From the NCBI RefSeq assembly GCF_029407905.1, contig NC_073633.1, positions 26,612,501-26,676,500 of the forward strand: a DNA stretch of 64,000 bases, in the 5' to 3' direction. Shown one piece after another: positions 35,626 through 47,492 of this stretch. The first letter of the stretch is position 1, and every line of letters starts with the position of its first letter. The stretch is from Bubalus kerabau (lineage: Eukaryota > Chordata > Mammalia > Artiodactyla > Bovidae). Both the position numbers and the translations under genes were made by a program. The notes under the pieces were generated by a model, which saw only the letters and a program-made list of their open reading frames with translations, ran no database searches and was not told where the DNA came from.

Positions 35626-36124
35626 CTCTAGATTTCTTATTTAAACACAGAGTTGGAGAACCTGCCCTATTGAAATGAATAGGAGCTCTCGCATGGTGCT
35701 TGACGTCCTTTAGCAGGTCCTCTTCCTATGGAGCCTGCATGCTGGGTGGAGCACTGCTCCAGGCCGGCTGCACCTGGGGGCCTCAAGCATCCAGGCTACC
35801 TGCCTTCAGAGAGTTCCTCCAGTGTTTGATCTACATAGTCGTGCACTGTTACCACTCACAGTGTATGTGTCTGTGCATGTGTGAGTTGCAAAAAGCACAG
35901 ACTCTGAGGGATTCTGCATTCCTGAAGAATTCCAAAATCATTTGATGGTGGTGGTCATAGGGGGAGAGGGAGTTAGGAGTTGTTCTTTCCAGTGTCTTTT
36001 GGTTCAGAGGTGGCATGCCCCAGCAGTCTGTTTAGAGAGAAAGTTTGCAAAATTCCTCTGGGAAATAAGGTAGAAATGTTCAAGCTTCTCCCAGCAGTTC
36101 AACACTTGGGGCTTGGGGCCTTAC

Positions 36125-36144
36125 GGTTAGGGTTAGGGTTAGGG
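36125..36144 (+). repeat. Short interstitial telomere-type hexamer repeat
   Basis: Twenty bases of GGTTAG repeat (three units plus GG) follow two copies of CTTGGGG. It is too short to be more than a curiosity. Confidence 0.8.
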
Positions 36145-36818
36145 TATATGGTGAAAGGAGAAAGCCTGCCATTCCCTGTCCTCACCCTCCCATTTTATTC
36201 CAATCATGGTGGGATGTCCAAGAAATGTAGGAGCATTGATGTCTGCTCTTCAAGAGTCAGTTATTTGGTGTTCTAGAGTGCTCTATTATCTACTCTTTAG
36301 AAAATCTTGTTAACAGATAGATGAGGGTTGGATAAAGCATTTCTGAGGGCAAAGTTATCACCAGTCGTGTACACTATTGCATTCCCAACATGTAGCAGAG
36401 TGCAGGATACACACTGCTCATTCATTGCACATTTCACTCACTCATTCATTCGACACATGTACTGCGTGCCCATTTCGTGCCAGATTTATTCCAAGTGCTA
36501 GAGGTAACACAGGGAGCAAAACAGGCAAAATCCCTGTGTTCCAGCAGAGAGCTAAACAACAGATAAATAAGCAAGTAAAATATACAGCACATCAAATAGT
36601 AATAAATGCTATGGAGAAAAATTAGGTAGAGAGGAGAGATGGTATTTGCTAAAGGAAGAATAAAGCACTCTGACCCCAAAATATTAGAAATGTTATTATC
36701 CCATGATTTCAATTTATACTTGGAGGCAAGATGTCGAATTGAGAAGTAGGAAAGCAGCCTCAATTCCAGGGTTTCTTTCACCTTGTTGATATGGAGAGTT
36801 TATTAGTCAGCACTTTCT

Positions 36819-37409
36819 TTTTTTTTTTTTTTTTTTTTTTAATTTTATTTTATTTTTAAACTTTACATAACTGTATTAGATTTGCCAAATATCAAAATGA
36901 ATCCGCCACAGGTATACATGTGTTCCCCATCCTGAACCCTCCTCCCTCCTCCCTCCCCATTCCATCCCTCTGGGTCGTCCCAGTGCACCAGCCCCAAGCA
37001 TCCAGTATCGTGCATCGAACCTGGACTGGCAACTCATTTCATACATGATATTTACATGTTTCAATGCCATTCTCCCAAATCTTCCCACCCTCTCCCTCTC
37101 CCACAGAGTCCATAAGACTGTTCTATACATCAGTGTCTCTTTTGCTGTCTCGTACACAGGGTTATTGTTACCATCTTTCTAAATTCCATATATATGTGTT
37201 AGTATACTGTATTGGTGTTTTTCTTTCTGGCTTACTTCACTCTGTATAATAGGCTCCAGTTTCATCCACCTCATTAGAACTGATTCAAATGTATTCTTTT
37301 TAATGGCTGAATAATACTCCATTGTGTATATGTACCACAGCTTTCTTATCCATTCATCTGCTGATGGACATCTAGGTTGCTTCCATGTCCTGGCTATTAT
37401 AAACAGTGC
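36819..37409 (-). repeat. Antisense, 5'-truncated ruminant L1 with target-site duplication
   Basis: Poly-T is followed by about 590 bp of L1 3' sequence, continuing to CTATTATAAACAGTG. It is flanked by an exact 15-bp duplication TAGTCAGCACTTTCT (36804-36818 and 37410-37424), so the insertion is relatively young. No intact frame. Confidence 0.9.
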
Positions 37410-37842
37410 TAGTCAGCACTTTCTGTCTGAGGTGCTGCAGGGGGCTAAGACCCTACCTAGAGCGAAGTTTGGTTTGAACTCAGTTCTCTTCTTTGCACGG
37501 TGGCTCCCTCACCTTAATTCACTGCAGCGCTTTCTGGTGTCAGTTTGCTCATTTTGAATGCAGGGAGTTGTGGATGATAGATCTTGAGCCCTTTTGCTAC
37601 TGCTATGTAAGTGACAATAAGTCAGTGAAAATGGAAGAGATGAACTCAGACACTCTGTCTCAGGGTGCAGATGTACATGGATGGTAAAGTTAACAAGTCT
37701 ATTGATCCGCCAGGGACCCACAGAATTTCTCTAGCTCTCATCACAGTGGCCCCAGACTCCTGTAGCTGACATACCAGACAGTCTCTTTGAAGGCAAGGAG
37801 AAGGCAGTGAATGCATCAGCACCCGAGAGACTCTCAGTTTAG

Positions 37843-38222
37843 TTCAGCCGCTCAGTTGTGTCCGACTCTTTGTGATCCCATGGACTGCAGCACATCAGGC
37901 CTCCCTGTCCATCACCAACTCCCGGAGCTTGCTCAAACTCATGTCCATAGAGTCAGTGATGCCATCCAACCATCTCATCCTCTGTCGTCCCCTTCTCCTG
38001 CCTTCAATCTTTCCCAGCATCAGGGTCTTTTCCAGTGAGTCAGTTCTTCGTATCAGGTGGCCAAAGTATTGGAGTTTCAGCTTTAGCATCAGTCCTTCCA
38101 ACAAATATTCAGGACTGATTTCCTTTAGGATTGACTGACTTGATCTCCTTGCAGTTCAAAGGACTCTCAAGAGTCTTTCCCAAGACCACAGTTCAAAAGC
38201 ATCCATTCTTTGGCTCTCAGTT
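37843..38222 (-). repeat. BovB 3' fragment, antisense
   Basis: It runs from CCGCTCAGTTGTGTCCGACT through GTGATGCCATCCAACCATCT to CAAAAGCATCCATTCTTTGG. It is the same 3' region as other BovB copies here. Confidence 0.9.
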
Positions 38223-38729
38223 CTCAGGGAATTTGACTCTCAGGGAATTCTATAAGACATTGCGGCTGCTAGGCATCAGAAAGGAAGAATATGTGGGTCT
38301 GTTTTCCATGCTGTGACCTGGGAAACAAGCTGTTGACCTAGGGGTGGGCTCAGGAGTGAAAATGGGAGGGCACTGGGTAGCAGCTTTCCTCTCAGTCACG
38401 GGAGTGAGGCATTTCATGAGAACAACCTGGAAGCTGAAATTGCAACTGGTGTTTTCAAGCAAGGGAGGGAAAAGTGGAGGAGGAAGGAATCAGGAAGAGG
38501 AAGGAGAAGGAGCCCACTTCCATGCCCTCTCCCCAGGACTGGCCAAGGAGTCAAGGACAACCTCTGTATCACACAGATGACTAGACTTCACACACTTGTT
38601 CCCAGTTGTTCTCTAATTCAGACTGTATTATAGGTTATGGATTTCTTTAGTGTATCCCGTGGCTCCTAGCCCAGTGCCTGGGCTACTTGCCTTTACTCGG
38701 ACCCAGATCCCTGCTCTGCTTCAGGAAAC

Positions 38730-38850
38730 TTAGGTAAGCTACCCAGGCTCTCTGAGGATCAGTATCTCCATCTGTGACACAGAGCTGACAATAAAGACCT
38801 GTGGGGCTGTTATAAGGATTAAATGAGTTCACACTTGCAAGTGGTTGCAT
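38730..38850 (+). repeat. MIR fragment
   Basis: GTATCTCCATCTGTGACAC, then GGGGCTGTTATAAGGATTAA and ATGAGTT match the MIR core. Confidence 0.65.
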
Positions 38851-38920
38851 CTTGGCACTCCATAATTTAGTTTGTTTCTTCTCAGTTATTCCACTTTATT
38901 GTTGGGCCTTTCTTATGTTA

Positions 38921-39118
38921 GTCGCTCAGTCGTGTCCAGCTCTTTGTGACCCCATGAACTATATCCCGTCAGGCTCCTCTGTCCATGGAGTTCTCCAGGC
39001 AAGAATACAGGAGTGTGTGATTCCCTTCTCCAGGGGATCTTCCTGACCCAGGGATCGAATCCAGGTCTCCCACATTGCAGGCAGAGTCTGTGCTGTCTGA
39101 GTCACCAGGGAAGCCTTT
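38921..39118 (-). repeat. Antisense Bov-tA SINE with target-site duplication
   Basis: It runs from GTCGCTCAGTCGTGTCCAGC to GTCACCAGGGAAGCC. It is flanked by TTTCTTATGTTA (38909-38920 and 39119-39130). Confidence 0.9.
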
Positions 39119-39559
39119 TTTCTTATGTTAAGTAAATTTAGGGAATAACTACTAATGTGCAATGCAATTTACTTCCTATTATTTGTTTTTTATAACACTG
39201 TGAAGATGGAACTCATAATTTCTGAAAATGTGACTTTTCTTACTAGGTTTCAAAGATGAAGAGGTACAGATGATTTTAGAAGACAGTGAAGCTTGTGTCA
39301 GGATCACAAAACCTCAGAGTCAGAAAACATTGAGAAGTCATCTGGGACCCCTGCTGCGTTGTCCTAGTTTCTTGACAGATGGTCATGAAGCATTGGTTGG
39401 AACGGGTCTGGTGGCAAGGGCACAGCCCTGTTGTTCCTTATTTCTGACACATTCTGGGGACGGCATCCTCCATGGACTACCTCCTCCCAACCTCCTGAAT
39501 CATGTACTGTGTCCTCCAGCTCCAGAGCCTGAAATTGTCACCCTTCCTTACTGGCAGGA

Positions 39560-39710
39560 GTATCCTGAGCAAGTGTTTTAGCTATTCTGTGCCTTAGTGT
39601 CCTTATTGGTGAAATGGGGATAATAATAGAAAATGCATCATAGGATTGTTGAGAGAATTAACTCACGTAACTCATGTAAAGTGTTCGGAACAGTATAGTA
39701 AGCACAGAAT
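39560..39710 (+). repeat. MIR fragment
   Basis: TCTGTGCCTTAGTGTCCTTA, GTGAAATGGGGATAATAATA and GATTGTTGAGAGAATTAA match a MIR core. Confidence 0.65.
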
Positions 39711-39937
39711 AGATATTAATCATTATCACGGAGAACACACAGTTCTACAAATTTGTACAAATATTTTCTCTCCTCCTTCTCATCAAACACATTCTTCCAG
39801 TCTCTTTCAGAAGGACCCACTGGTTCTCTTGATAGAAATACATCTTGCAGGTCTTATAAAACTATTGCTCCAAAACTTTGACAATATCTACATAACTAGC
39901 TTCCAAATGTCATCCCTATATATGTACATGTATAATA

Positions 39938-40320
39938 TATGTGTGTGTGTGTATATATATATATATGTATGTATATGTGTGTGTGTGCTCAGTCACTCAG
40001 TTGTGTCCTACTCTTTGCGATCCCATGGACTGCAGCCTGCCAGGCTCCTCTGTCCATGGGATGCTCCAGGCAAGAACACTGGAGTGGATTGCCAAGTCCT
40101 CCTACAGGGGATTGTCCTGACCCAGGGATCCAACCCGTGTCACTTATGTTTCCTGCATTGGCAGGCAGGTTCTTTACCACTGCTGCTGATGCTGCTGCTA
40201 AGTCGCTTCAGTCGTGTCTGACTCTGTGCGACCCCATAGACGGCAGCCCATCAGGTTCCCCCGTCTCTGGGATTCTCCAGGCAATAACACTGGAGTGGGT
40301 TGCCATTTCCTCCTCCACAC
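39938..40320 (-). repeat. (TG/TA)n microsatellite and two antisense Bov-tA units
   Basis: A TG/TA run (about 39938-39985) leads into an antisense SINE (GTCACTCAGTTGTGTCCTAC to GGCAGGTTCTTTACCAC). A partial unit follows from GCTAAGTCGCTTCAGTCG to about 40318. The pair ends about 170 bp beyond the TRDV2 RSS. Confidence 0.87.
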
Positions 40321-40492
40321 CCTACTAAGGATTGCCTATCTGAGCATCATGGGAGCTCGTGGGCAGGATATGAGCCACTGAACCTGAAGGAAAGGCATGG
40401 ATGTCAGCCTTCTCTGGCCTCCGTTTATTAATCTATTTCTTCAAGAGAAAGTCATGATCTTGTTGAAGATGCTGTTCCACTTAGATCTCTGT

Positions 40493-40531
40493 GTTTTTTG
40501 AGTTGCTTAGAAGTGAGCCTGCAGCAGGGTG
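40493..40531 (-). promoter_or_regulatory. 23-bp-spacer recombination signal of TRDV2
   Basis: Directly after the last V codon (TAC) comes heptamer CACCCTG (40531-40525), a 23-nt spacer (40524-40502), and nonamer TCAAAAAAC (40501-40493). The RAG-critical CAC and the last base match the consensus CACAGTG, but positions 4 and 5 do not. The nonamer matches ACAAAAACC at 7 of 9. The spacing is exactly that expected for a TRDV gene, and it pairs with the 12-spacer 5' signals of the TRDD segments under the 12/23 rule. Confidence 0.9.
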
Positions 40532-41020
40532 GTAATCAGTGGCACAGTAGTAAAATCCTTCATCTCTCTCTGATGCCTTCAGGACCTCCAGCACAGCCTG
40601 GTTGGTTAAATTAACAATTTTACCTCGGAAGTTGTCCTCAAACCCAGGGCCATATACACCCCGTTCTTGGTATATGAAAGTCATTGTGTTACCCAGGGTC
40701 TTCCTGTACCAGAAAATATAGTATTTACTGATGAAAGTTGCTCCTTTCATGGAGCAGCTGAGGGTGGCAGATTTCCCCACAGCCACAGTCTTTTCTTGGT
40801 CTTGAGGCACCAACACGACAGCTGACATGACTCCTAGAGAAAAGACACAAGATAGGCTCAGTGAAGACTGGGGCTAAGATCATTGAGTAAGGGGTGCTAT
40901 GTTCGAGGCAAGGCCCTGGCAGCCTTGATGCCTCACTGAGTCTTGCTCAGTTAAGTTTCCAGGATCTGCCTTACCTGCCCAGAAGAGGGTGAGGTGGATG
41001 AAGGAGCAGACTCTCTGCAT
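40532..41020 (-). CDS. TRDV2: T-cell receptor delta variable gene, TRDV2 type (two exons, germline)
   Basis: This germline V gene encodes the variable domain of the TCR delta chain after joining to D and J. Exon 1 (41020 down to 40975, 46 nt) encodes MQRVCSFIHLTLFWAG and ends at a GT donor (40974-40973). The intron is 141 bp and ends in a pyrimidine-rich stretch and AG at 40835-40834. Exon 2 (40833 to 40532, 302 nt) brings the total to exactly 116 codons, ending at the RSS. The precursor has a 20-residue leader, first Cys at 42, Trp at 57 (FWYRK), an NLT sequon at 90, and the DEGFYYC motif with second Cys at 112, followed by ATDY. The stretches CSMKG, GNTMTFIY and YGPGF match human TRDV2 as I remember it. 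All V-domain hallmarks are intact with no stop or frameshift, so it looks functional. The first in-frame ATG of exon 2 (40828) is not the true start. Its neighbours are TRDD segments 18-36 kb downstream. Confidence 0.95.
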
Positions 41021-41160
41021 GTCTCACTTGGGGACAGCTCTGCCTCCTGACTGGTCCTTGCCTGGTCCCTCCTCTGAGTCAACACCATCTCTGTGACACA
41101 TTTCTGCCTGAGGAAACAGCCCCTGGCAGCTGTTTTGTTACGTAAGAGAGATTTTGCCAA
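41021..41160 (-). promoter_or_regulatory. TRDV2 proximal promoter region with candidate sites
   Basis: The 140 bp upstream of the TRDV2 ATG contain three recognisable motifs. They are an AP-1-type TGACTCA (41075-41081), an E-box CAGCTG (41127-41132) and a bZIP/CRE-like palindrome TTACGTAA (41138-41145, about 118 bp from the ATG). V-gene promoters in TCR loci commonly carry CRE-like elements, and E proteins act at TRD. No clear TATA box is visible. Motif presence is seen directly; promoter function is inferred from position. Confidence 0.45.
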
Positions 41161-41614
41161 TCACAGAAAGCATGTGGAGCCTGCTGCCTGTTAATGAGAT
41201 GACAATGCCCTTCAATGCTACCCACCCTAGAAGTTAAGTTTGACATTGTCGCTCCATTTTCATGTTAGAGGTATATGTTGTGTGCTCTGTGGTGCTGCTA
41301 AGAGTTAGTAGCAATAAGAATTATTGACATGTACAGTCATAATCATAAGAACCATCAAATAAGGAGGTTGATAGTGTGTTCACAAGGACTGTAGGTGTTG
41401 TAATGATTGTTGTGTTTACTGCCAACTCCCTCCAGGCAAAGTCGGATAAGGGTGACTCACCCAAGTATAAAAGAGCAATCCAATGTAAAAAACTTAGAAA
41501 CCACCACTACCTCCCTGTTTATGACAGCTAAATTTAGATGTACTTCAGAAGAGAGGTATATTTGAATGCTTGGGACCTGCACTTTGGGTTTCAAGGTTAA
41601 TGCCCTAACTACTG

Positions 41615-42895
41615 CACAATTGCACTCATCTCATATGCTCGTAAAGTAATGCTCAAAATTCTCCAAGCCAGGCTTCAGCAATATGTGAACCATGAACTTC
41701 CAGATGTTCAAGCTGGTTTTAGAAAAGGCAGAGGAACCAGAGATCAAATTGCCAACATCCACTGGATCATGGAAAAAGCAAGAAAGTTCCAGAAAAACAT
41801 CTATTTCTGTTTTATTGACTATGCCAAAGCCTTTGACTGTGTGGATCACAATAAACTGTGGAGAGTTCTGAAAGAGATGGGAATACCAGACCACCTGACC
41901 TGCCTCTTGAGAAACCTATTTGCAGATCAGGAAGCAACTGGACATGGACCAACAGACTGGTTCCAAATAGGAAAAGGAGTACGTCAAGGCTGTATATTGT
42001 CACCCTGCTTATTTAACTTATATGCAGAGTACATCATGAGAAACGCTGGACTGGAAGAAGCACAAGCTGGAATCAAGATTGCAGGGAGAAATATCAATAA
42101 CCTCAGATATGCAGATGACACCACCCTTATGGCAGAAAGTGAAGAGGAACTCAAAAGCCTCTTGATGAAAGTGAAAGTGGAGAGTGAAAAAGTTGGCTTA
42201 AAGCTCAACATTCAGAAAACGAAGATCATGGCATCTGGTCCCATCACTTCATGGGAAATAGATGGGGAAACAGTGGAAACAGTGTCAGACTTTATTTTTC
42301 TGGGCTCCAAAATCACTGCAGATGGTGATTGCAGCCATGAAATTAAAAGACGCTTACTCCTTGGAAGAAAAGTCATGACCAACCTAGATAGCATATTGAA
42401 AAGCAGAGACATTACTTTGCCAACAAAGGTCCATCTAGTCAAGGCTATGTTTTTTCCAATGGTCATGTATGGATGTGAAAGTTGGACTGTGAAGAAGGCT
42501 GAGCGCTGAAGAATTGATGCTTTTGAACTGTGGTGTTGCAGAAGAGCCTTGAGAGTCCCTTGGACTGCAGGGAGATCCAACCAGTCCATTCTGAAGGAGA
42601 TCAGCCCTGGGACTTCTTTGGAAGGAATGATGCTAAAGCTGAAACTCCAATAGTTTGGCCACCTCATGCGAAGAGTTGACTCATTGGAAAAGACTCTGAT
42701 GCTGGGAGGGATTGGGGACAGGAGGAGAAGAGGACAACAGAGGATGAGATGGCTGGATGGCATCAATGACTCAATGGACGTGAGTCTGAGCGAACTCCGG
42801 GAGTTGGTGATGGACAGGGAGGCCTGGCATGCTGCGATTCATGGGGTCGCAAAGAGTCGGACACGACTGATCGACTTAACTCAACTGAACTGAAC
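41615..42895 (+). repeat. BovB LINE, 1.3-kb 3' portion with reverse-transcriptase frame
   Basis: The plus frame 41649-42509 (286 codons) encodes the middle and end of the BovB ORF2 reverse transcriptase. It shows FIDYAKAFDCVDH (finger/palm), GVRQGCILSPCLFN, and the catalytic YADD at NLRYADDTTL. A stop at 42507-42509, shortly after VKKAER, interrupts a frame that continues in other copies. The 3' end is GACTGATCGACTTAAC. It lacks the endonuclease domain and is not autonomous. It lies about 0.6 kb upstream of the TRDV2 start. Confidence 0.95.
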
Positions 42896-45144
42896 TGAAT
42901 CTATGAGATATTGAAATTAAACAGGTAAATTAGTAATGGAAACTAGAAAGTGCAGCTGAATCTGGGAAGAGGATCACTTGGTCTACAAAGAGGTGTCCAA
43001 TATCTGAGGATGGGTGCAAGTGGAGCAGAGACCCACCTGAGGTTTCTTGTTTTCCCCAGTGTAACTGGGACCAGACTGGCCTGAGGATTCAGGTGGAAGC
43101 AAGCTCAAATTTGCTTAACCTCATGGCAGCTGCTCTTCTTCCTCTTGTCATCTCATTTATCCAACAGCCCAGCATTTCTAGAGGACCATGAGCAAGTACT
43201 CAAGGTGGTCACGTTCTCTGACACTACAAACGGCAATATCTGTACCCATAGGATGTGTACGTGTTCTCTACAGTTTGTTGCCAAGGGCAACTTTCTGGGC
43301 TTACATACCTGATCTTTTTATATCAGGTTGCTTGGTCTTGGCACATCCTATAAATCTAGTCATTTTTACTATGCGCCAGACCTTGAGGATTCAGTGATGA
43401 ATGACAGATATGGTCTCTTCCCTCACAGAGTTTAGTTTCTAGCATGAGCCCCAGTCACTGCTTACTGATTTGCATAATGAATTTCTCCAGTGCTGCAGAC
43501 TGACAAGGACCTTGCAGATGCAGGGTTTTGAGAGCATGTTACAGGGGCCAGGATCTGGTCAGGAGGTCAGGGAAGGCTTTTTTTGAAGAAGTGACTTTGC
43601 AGTTGAGACTCAAAAGCAGAAGTTACCCAGGAGTGCTGGATAGTGTCTCTTTGTCCCTCCAGATCACTCTATTTCCTCCCCTAGGACAGGGGCCCCCAAC
43701 CTCTAGGCTGCAGACCAGTACCTTCTGTCAGATCAGCTGCGGCTTTAGATTAGAAATAAAGGGCACAATAGATATAATGTGCTTGAATCATCCTGACACC
43801 ATGCCCCACCTCCGGGTCCATGGAAAAATCGTCTTCCACAAAACCGGACCCTGGTGCAAAAAAGTTTGGGGACCACTGCTCTAGGAGGCTGACCTCAATG
43901 GAAACATCCACCTGGGTCCCTTGCTCGCTGACATCTTGTTCATTTTGGCCAATGAGAGGCACCATCAGGAGATTGGAGAGAAGGAGAAAGGTGAGGTGGG
44001 GCTTTTTTACTCCAGGCTACTTCCTGTTGGCTGTGCCTTGCTAGTCTCTGCTTTCCTCCACCGGAGGCTGCAGGTTTTAGTAAAGGCTCTTGTGCTTCAT
44101 ACTTTAGGCCTAGGGTGGCAGCTGTTTTTCTGTCACCAAACGCAGATGTTTCACTATCTTTTTCTGGGTTTCCCATAACCCAGCAGTATTAATTTCTTAT
44201 GGCCGTCTTAACGAAGTACCACAAACTGGGTGCCTTAAAACAGCAGGTTTATTGTCTCACAGTTCTGGGGGCTAGAAGTCTGAAATCAAAGTGTCAGCAG
44301 GGCCATGCCTACTCTGAAACTTTTAGCAGGATCCTTCCTTGCTTCTTCCTAGAGGCTGCTGATTTGCTGGCAGCCCTGGGTGTTCTTTGGCTTGGCTGGC
44401 CTTTGCTGTCATGTGGTGTTTGCTTAACATCTCTGTCTTGACAGGGCTTTCTTACGAATTCATCAGTCATGTTGGATTAGAGGCCCACCCTACTCCAGTC
44501 TGACCTCATCTTGACTAATTACATCAATTGCAAAGATGCTATTTCCATATAAGGTCACTTTCTATGCTATTGGGGGTTAGGACTTGAACATATTTTTCTT
44601 GAGGGACACAATTCCATTCTTAACACCGGCCCACAAATGTCCTTTTCATTAGAGTCTCCCTAATCACCCCTTTGACAGTGCCCTCTTTCTCCTGCTGGGA
44701 CTCTGCTTGATACACCAAGTATAGGGGGCCTGTGAAGGGGAAGAACTTTCTGTAGGAGAAAGGAGGACATATTTTTAAAAGGCCCTGAGGCAGGAGGAAG
44801 TGCTGTAGGCTTAAAGTTGCATTAACATCAAAAGAACAGTTAGCAGGACTCAAATAAGCCTATCTTCTTAGATAATTATTGTTGAATTCTCCCAAATCAA
44901 TCAGGAAGTCATTCTGAATAATTCCAAGATAGTGCTTATGTTTATGACTATGATTTCTATCTGCCACAGGTTAGAGGTAATTTTAAGAGCTTTATGCTAA
45001 TGGACAAAGACAACCTTCTTCTGGGCCTGATGAGGATAGAGTCTGCTTGAACAATATATCAAAGCCAGAGGTAGAAGACAGCAGTGGGGAGGGAGCAGGT
45101 TTTGTGGGAGTTGGGACAGAGTGTAGGGGTTTTCCTGGTTGGCC
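42896..45144. other. Non-coding DNA with a DNA-transposon relic and other old repeats
   Basis: A repeat at 43685-43885 ends GTTTGGGGACCACTG and is related to 18912-19215 in opposite orientation. Another old repeat-like block at about 44185-44640 contains AAGTACCACAAACTGGGTGC and CACAGTTCTGGGGGCTAGAA. I see no gene. Confidence 0.55.
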
Positions 45145-47492
45145 TTGGAATACGGAATGAAGCAGGGCAAAGGCTAACAGAGTTTTGCCAAGAGAACGCA
45201 CTGGTCATAGCAAACACCCTCTTCCAACAACACAGGAGAAGACTCTACACATGGACATCACCAGATAGTCAACACTGAAATCAGACTGATATATTCTTTG
45301 CAGCCAAAGATGGAGAAGCTCTATACAGTCAGCAAAAACAAGACCGGGAGCTGACTATGGCTCAGACCATGAACTCCTTATTGCCAAATTCAGACTTAAA
45401 TTGAAGAAAGTAGGGAAAACCACTAGACCATTCAGGTATGACCTAAGTCAAATTCCTTATGATTATATAGTGGAAGTGAGAAATAGATTTAAGGGACTAG
45501 ATCTGATAGATAGAGTGCCTGATGAACTATGGACGGAGGTTCGTGACAGTGTACAGGAGAAAGGGATCAAGACCATCCCCATGGAAAAGAAATGCAAAAA
45601 AGCAAAATGGCTGTCTGGGGAGGCCTTACAAATAGCTGTGAAAAGAAGAGAAGCGAAAAGCAAAGGAGAAAAGGAAAGATATAAGCATCTGAATGCAGAG
45701 TTCCAAAGAATAGCAAGAAGAGATAAGAAAGCCTTCCTCAGTGATCAATGCAAAGAAATAGAGGAAAACAACAGAATGGGAAAGACTAGAGATCTCTTCA
45801 AGAAAATTAGAGATACCAAGGGAACATTCCATGCAAAGATGGGCTCGATAAAGGACAGAAATGGCATGGACCTAACAGAAGCAGAAGATATTAAGAAGAG
45901 ATGGCAAGAATACACAGAAGAATTGTACAAAAAAGATATTCACGACCCAGATAATCACGATGGTGTGATCACTCACCTAGAGCCAGACATCCTGGAATGT
46001 GAAGTCAAGTAGGCCTTAGAAAGCATTACTACGAACAAAGCTAGTGGAGGTGATGGAATTCCAGTTAAGCTATTTCAAATCCTGAAAGATGATGCTGTGA
46101 AAGTGCTGCTCTCAATATGCCAGCAAATTTGGAAAACTCAGCAGTGGCCACAGGACTGCAAAAGGTTGGTTTTCATTCCAATCCCAAAGAAAGGCAATGC
46201 CAAAGAATGCTCAAACTACCACACACTTGCACTCATCTCACACACTAGTGAAGTAATGCTCAAAATTCTCCGAGCCAGGCTTCAGCAATACGTGAACCAT
46301 GAACTTCCAGATGTTCAAGCTGGTTTTAGAAAAGGCAGAGGAACCAGAGATCAAATTGCCAACATCCACTGGATCATGGAAAAAGCAAGACAGTTCCAGA
46401 AAAACATCTATTTCTGTTTTATTGACTATGCCAAAGCCTTTGACTGTGTGGATCGCAATAAACTGTGGAAAATTCTGAAAGAGATGGGAATACCAGACCA
46501 CCTGACCTGCCTCTTGAGAAACCTATATGCAGATCAGGAAGCAACTGGACATGGACCAACAGACTGGTTCCAAATAGGAAAAGAAGTACGTCAAGGCTGT
46601 ATATTGTCATCCTGCTTATTCAACTTATATGCAGAGTACATCATGAGAAACGCTGGAATGGAAGAAGCACAAGCTGGAATCAAGATTGCAGGGAGAAATA
46701 TCAATAACCTCAGATATGCAGATGACACCACCCTTATGGCAGAAAGTGAAGATGAACTAAAGAGACTCTTGATGAAAGTGAAAGTGGAGAGTGAAAAAGT
46801 TGGCTTAAAGCTCAACATTCAGAAAACGAAGATCATGGCATCTGGTCCCATCACTTTATGGGAAATAGATGGGGAAACAGTGGAAACGGTGTCAGACTTT
46901 TTATTTTTTTGGGCTCCAAAATCACTGCAGATGGTGACTGCAGCCATGAAATTAAAAGCCGCTTACTCCTTGGAAGGAAAGTTATGACCAACCTAGATAG
47001 CATATTGAAAAGCAGAGACATTACTTTGTCAACAAAGGTCCGTCTAGTCAAGGCTATGGTTTTTCCAGTGGTCATGTATGGATGTGAGAGTTGGACTGTG
47101 AAGAAAGCTGGGTGCTGAAGAATTGATGCTTTTGAACTGTGGTGTTGGAGGACTCTTGAGAGTCCCTTGGTCTGCAAGGAGATCCAACCAGTCCATTCTG
47201 AAGGAGATCAGCCCTGGGATTTCTTTGGAAGGACTGATGCTAAGGCTGAAACTCCAATACTTTGGCCACCTCACTCGAAGAATCGACTCATTGGAAAAGA
47301 CTCTGATGCTGGGAGGGATTGGGGACAGGAGAAGAAGGGGACGACAGAGGATGAGATGGCTGGATGGCATCACCAACTCAATGGACATGAGATTGGGTGA
47401 ACTCTGGGAGTTGGTGATGGACAGGGAGGCCTGGTGTGCTGCAGTTCATGGGGTGGCAAAGACTCGGACTCTACTGATCGACTGAACTGAAA
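45145..47492 (+). repeat. BovB LINE, 2.3-kb, longest copy in the window
   Basis: It begins within the end of the endonuclease region (TDYGSDHE-like codons near 45340 are out of frame). It continues through a 203-codon linker frame (45401-46012), a stop at 46010-46012, then a 296-codon RT frame (46097-46987). That frame has FIDYAKAFDCVDRN, EVRQGCILSSCLFN and RYADDTTL. Near 46900 a T-run shifts the frame, and the following frame (46858-47118) resumes the protein. The 3' end is GATCGACTGAACTGAAAC. Multiple stops and a frameshift show it is dead. Confidence 0.94.

Larger units (their letters stand above)
33837..36803. other. Non-coding DNA with old SINE, L2-like and telomere-like pieces
   Basis: It contains an L2-like 3' end (about 35140-35220), an antisense tRNA-type SINE (35437-35625), a short (GGTTAG)n block (36125-36144) and an L2-like fragment (about 36380-36590). 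No gene is recognised. Confidence 0.55.

Noticed and set aside
35842..35880. Paired heptamers CACTGTT and CACAGTG
   Set aside because: The flanks lack any nonamer at correct spacing; the right side is a TG-rich stretch.
39164..39202. CACTGTG next to a T-rich tract
   Set aside because: The T-rich run is too close for a 12- or 23-bp spacer, and no partner heptamer is present.
1..40000. TRDJ segments
   Set aside because: Searched for FGxG-type codons with a 12-RSS and a splice donor on the minus strand; none seen.
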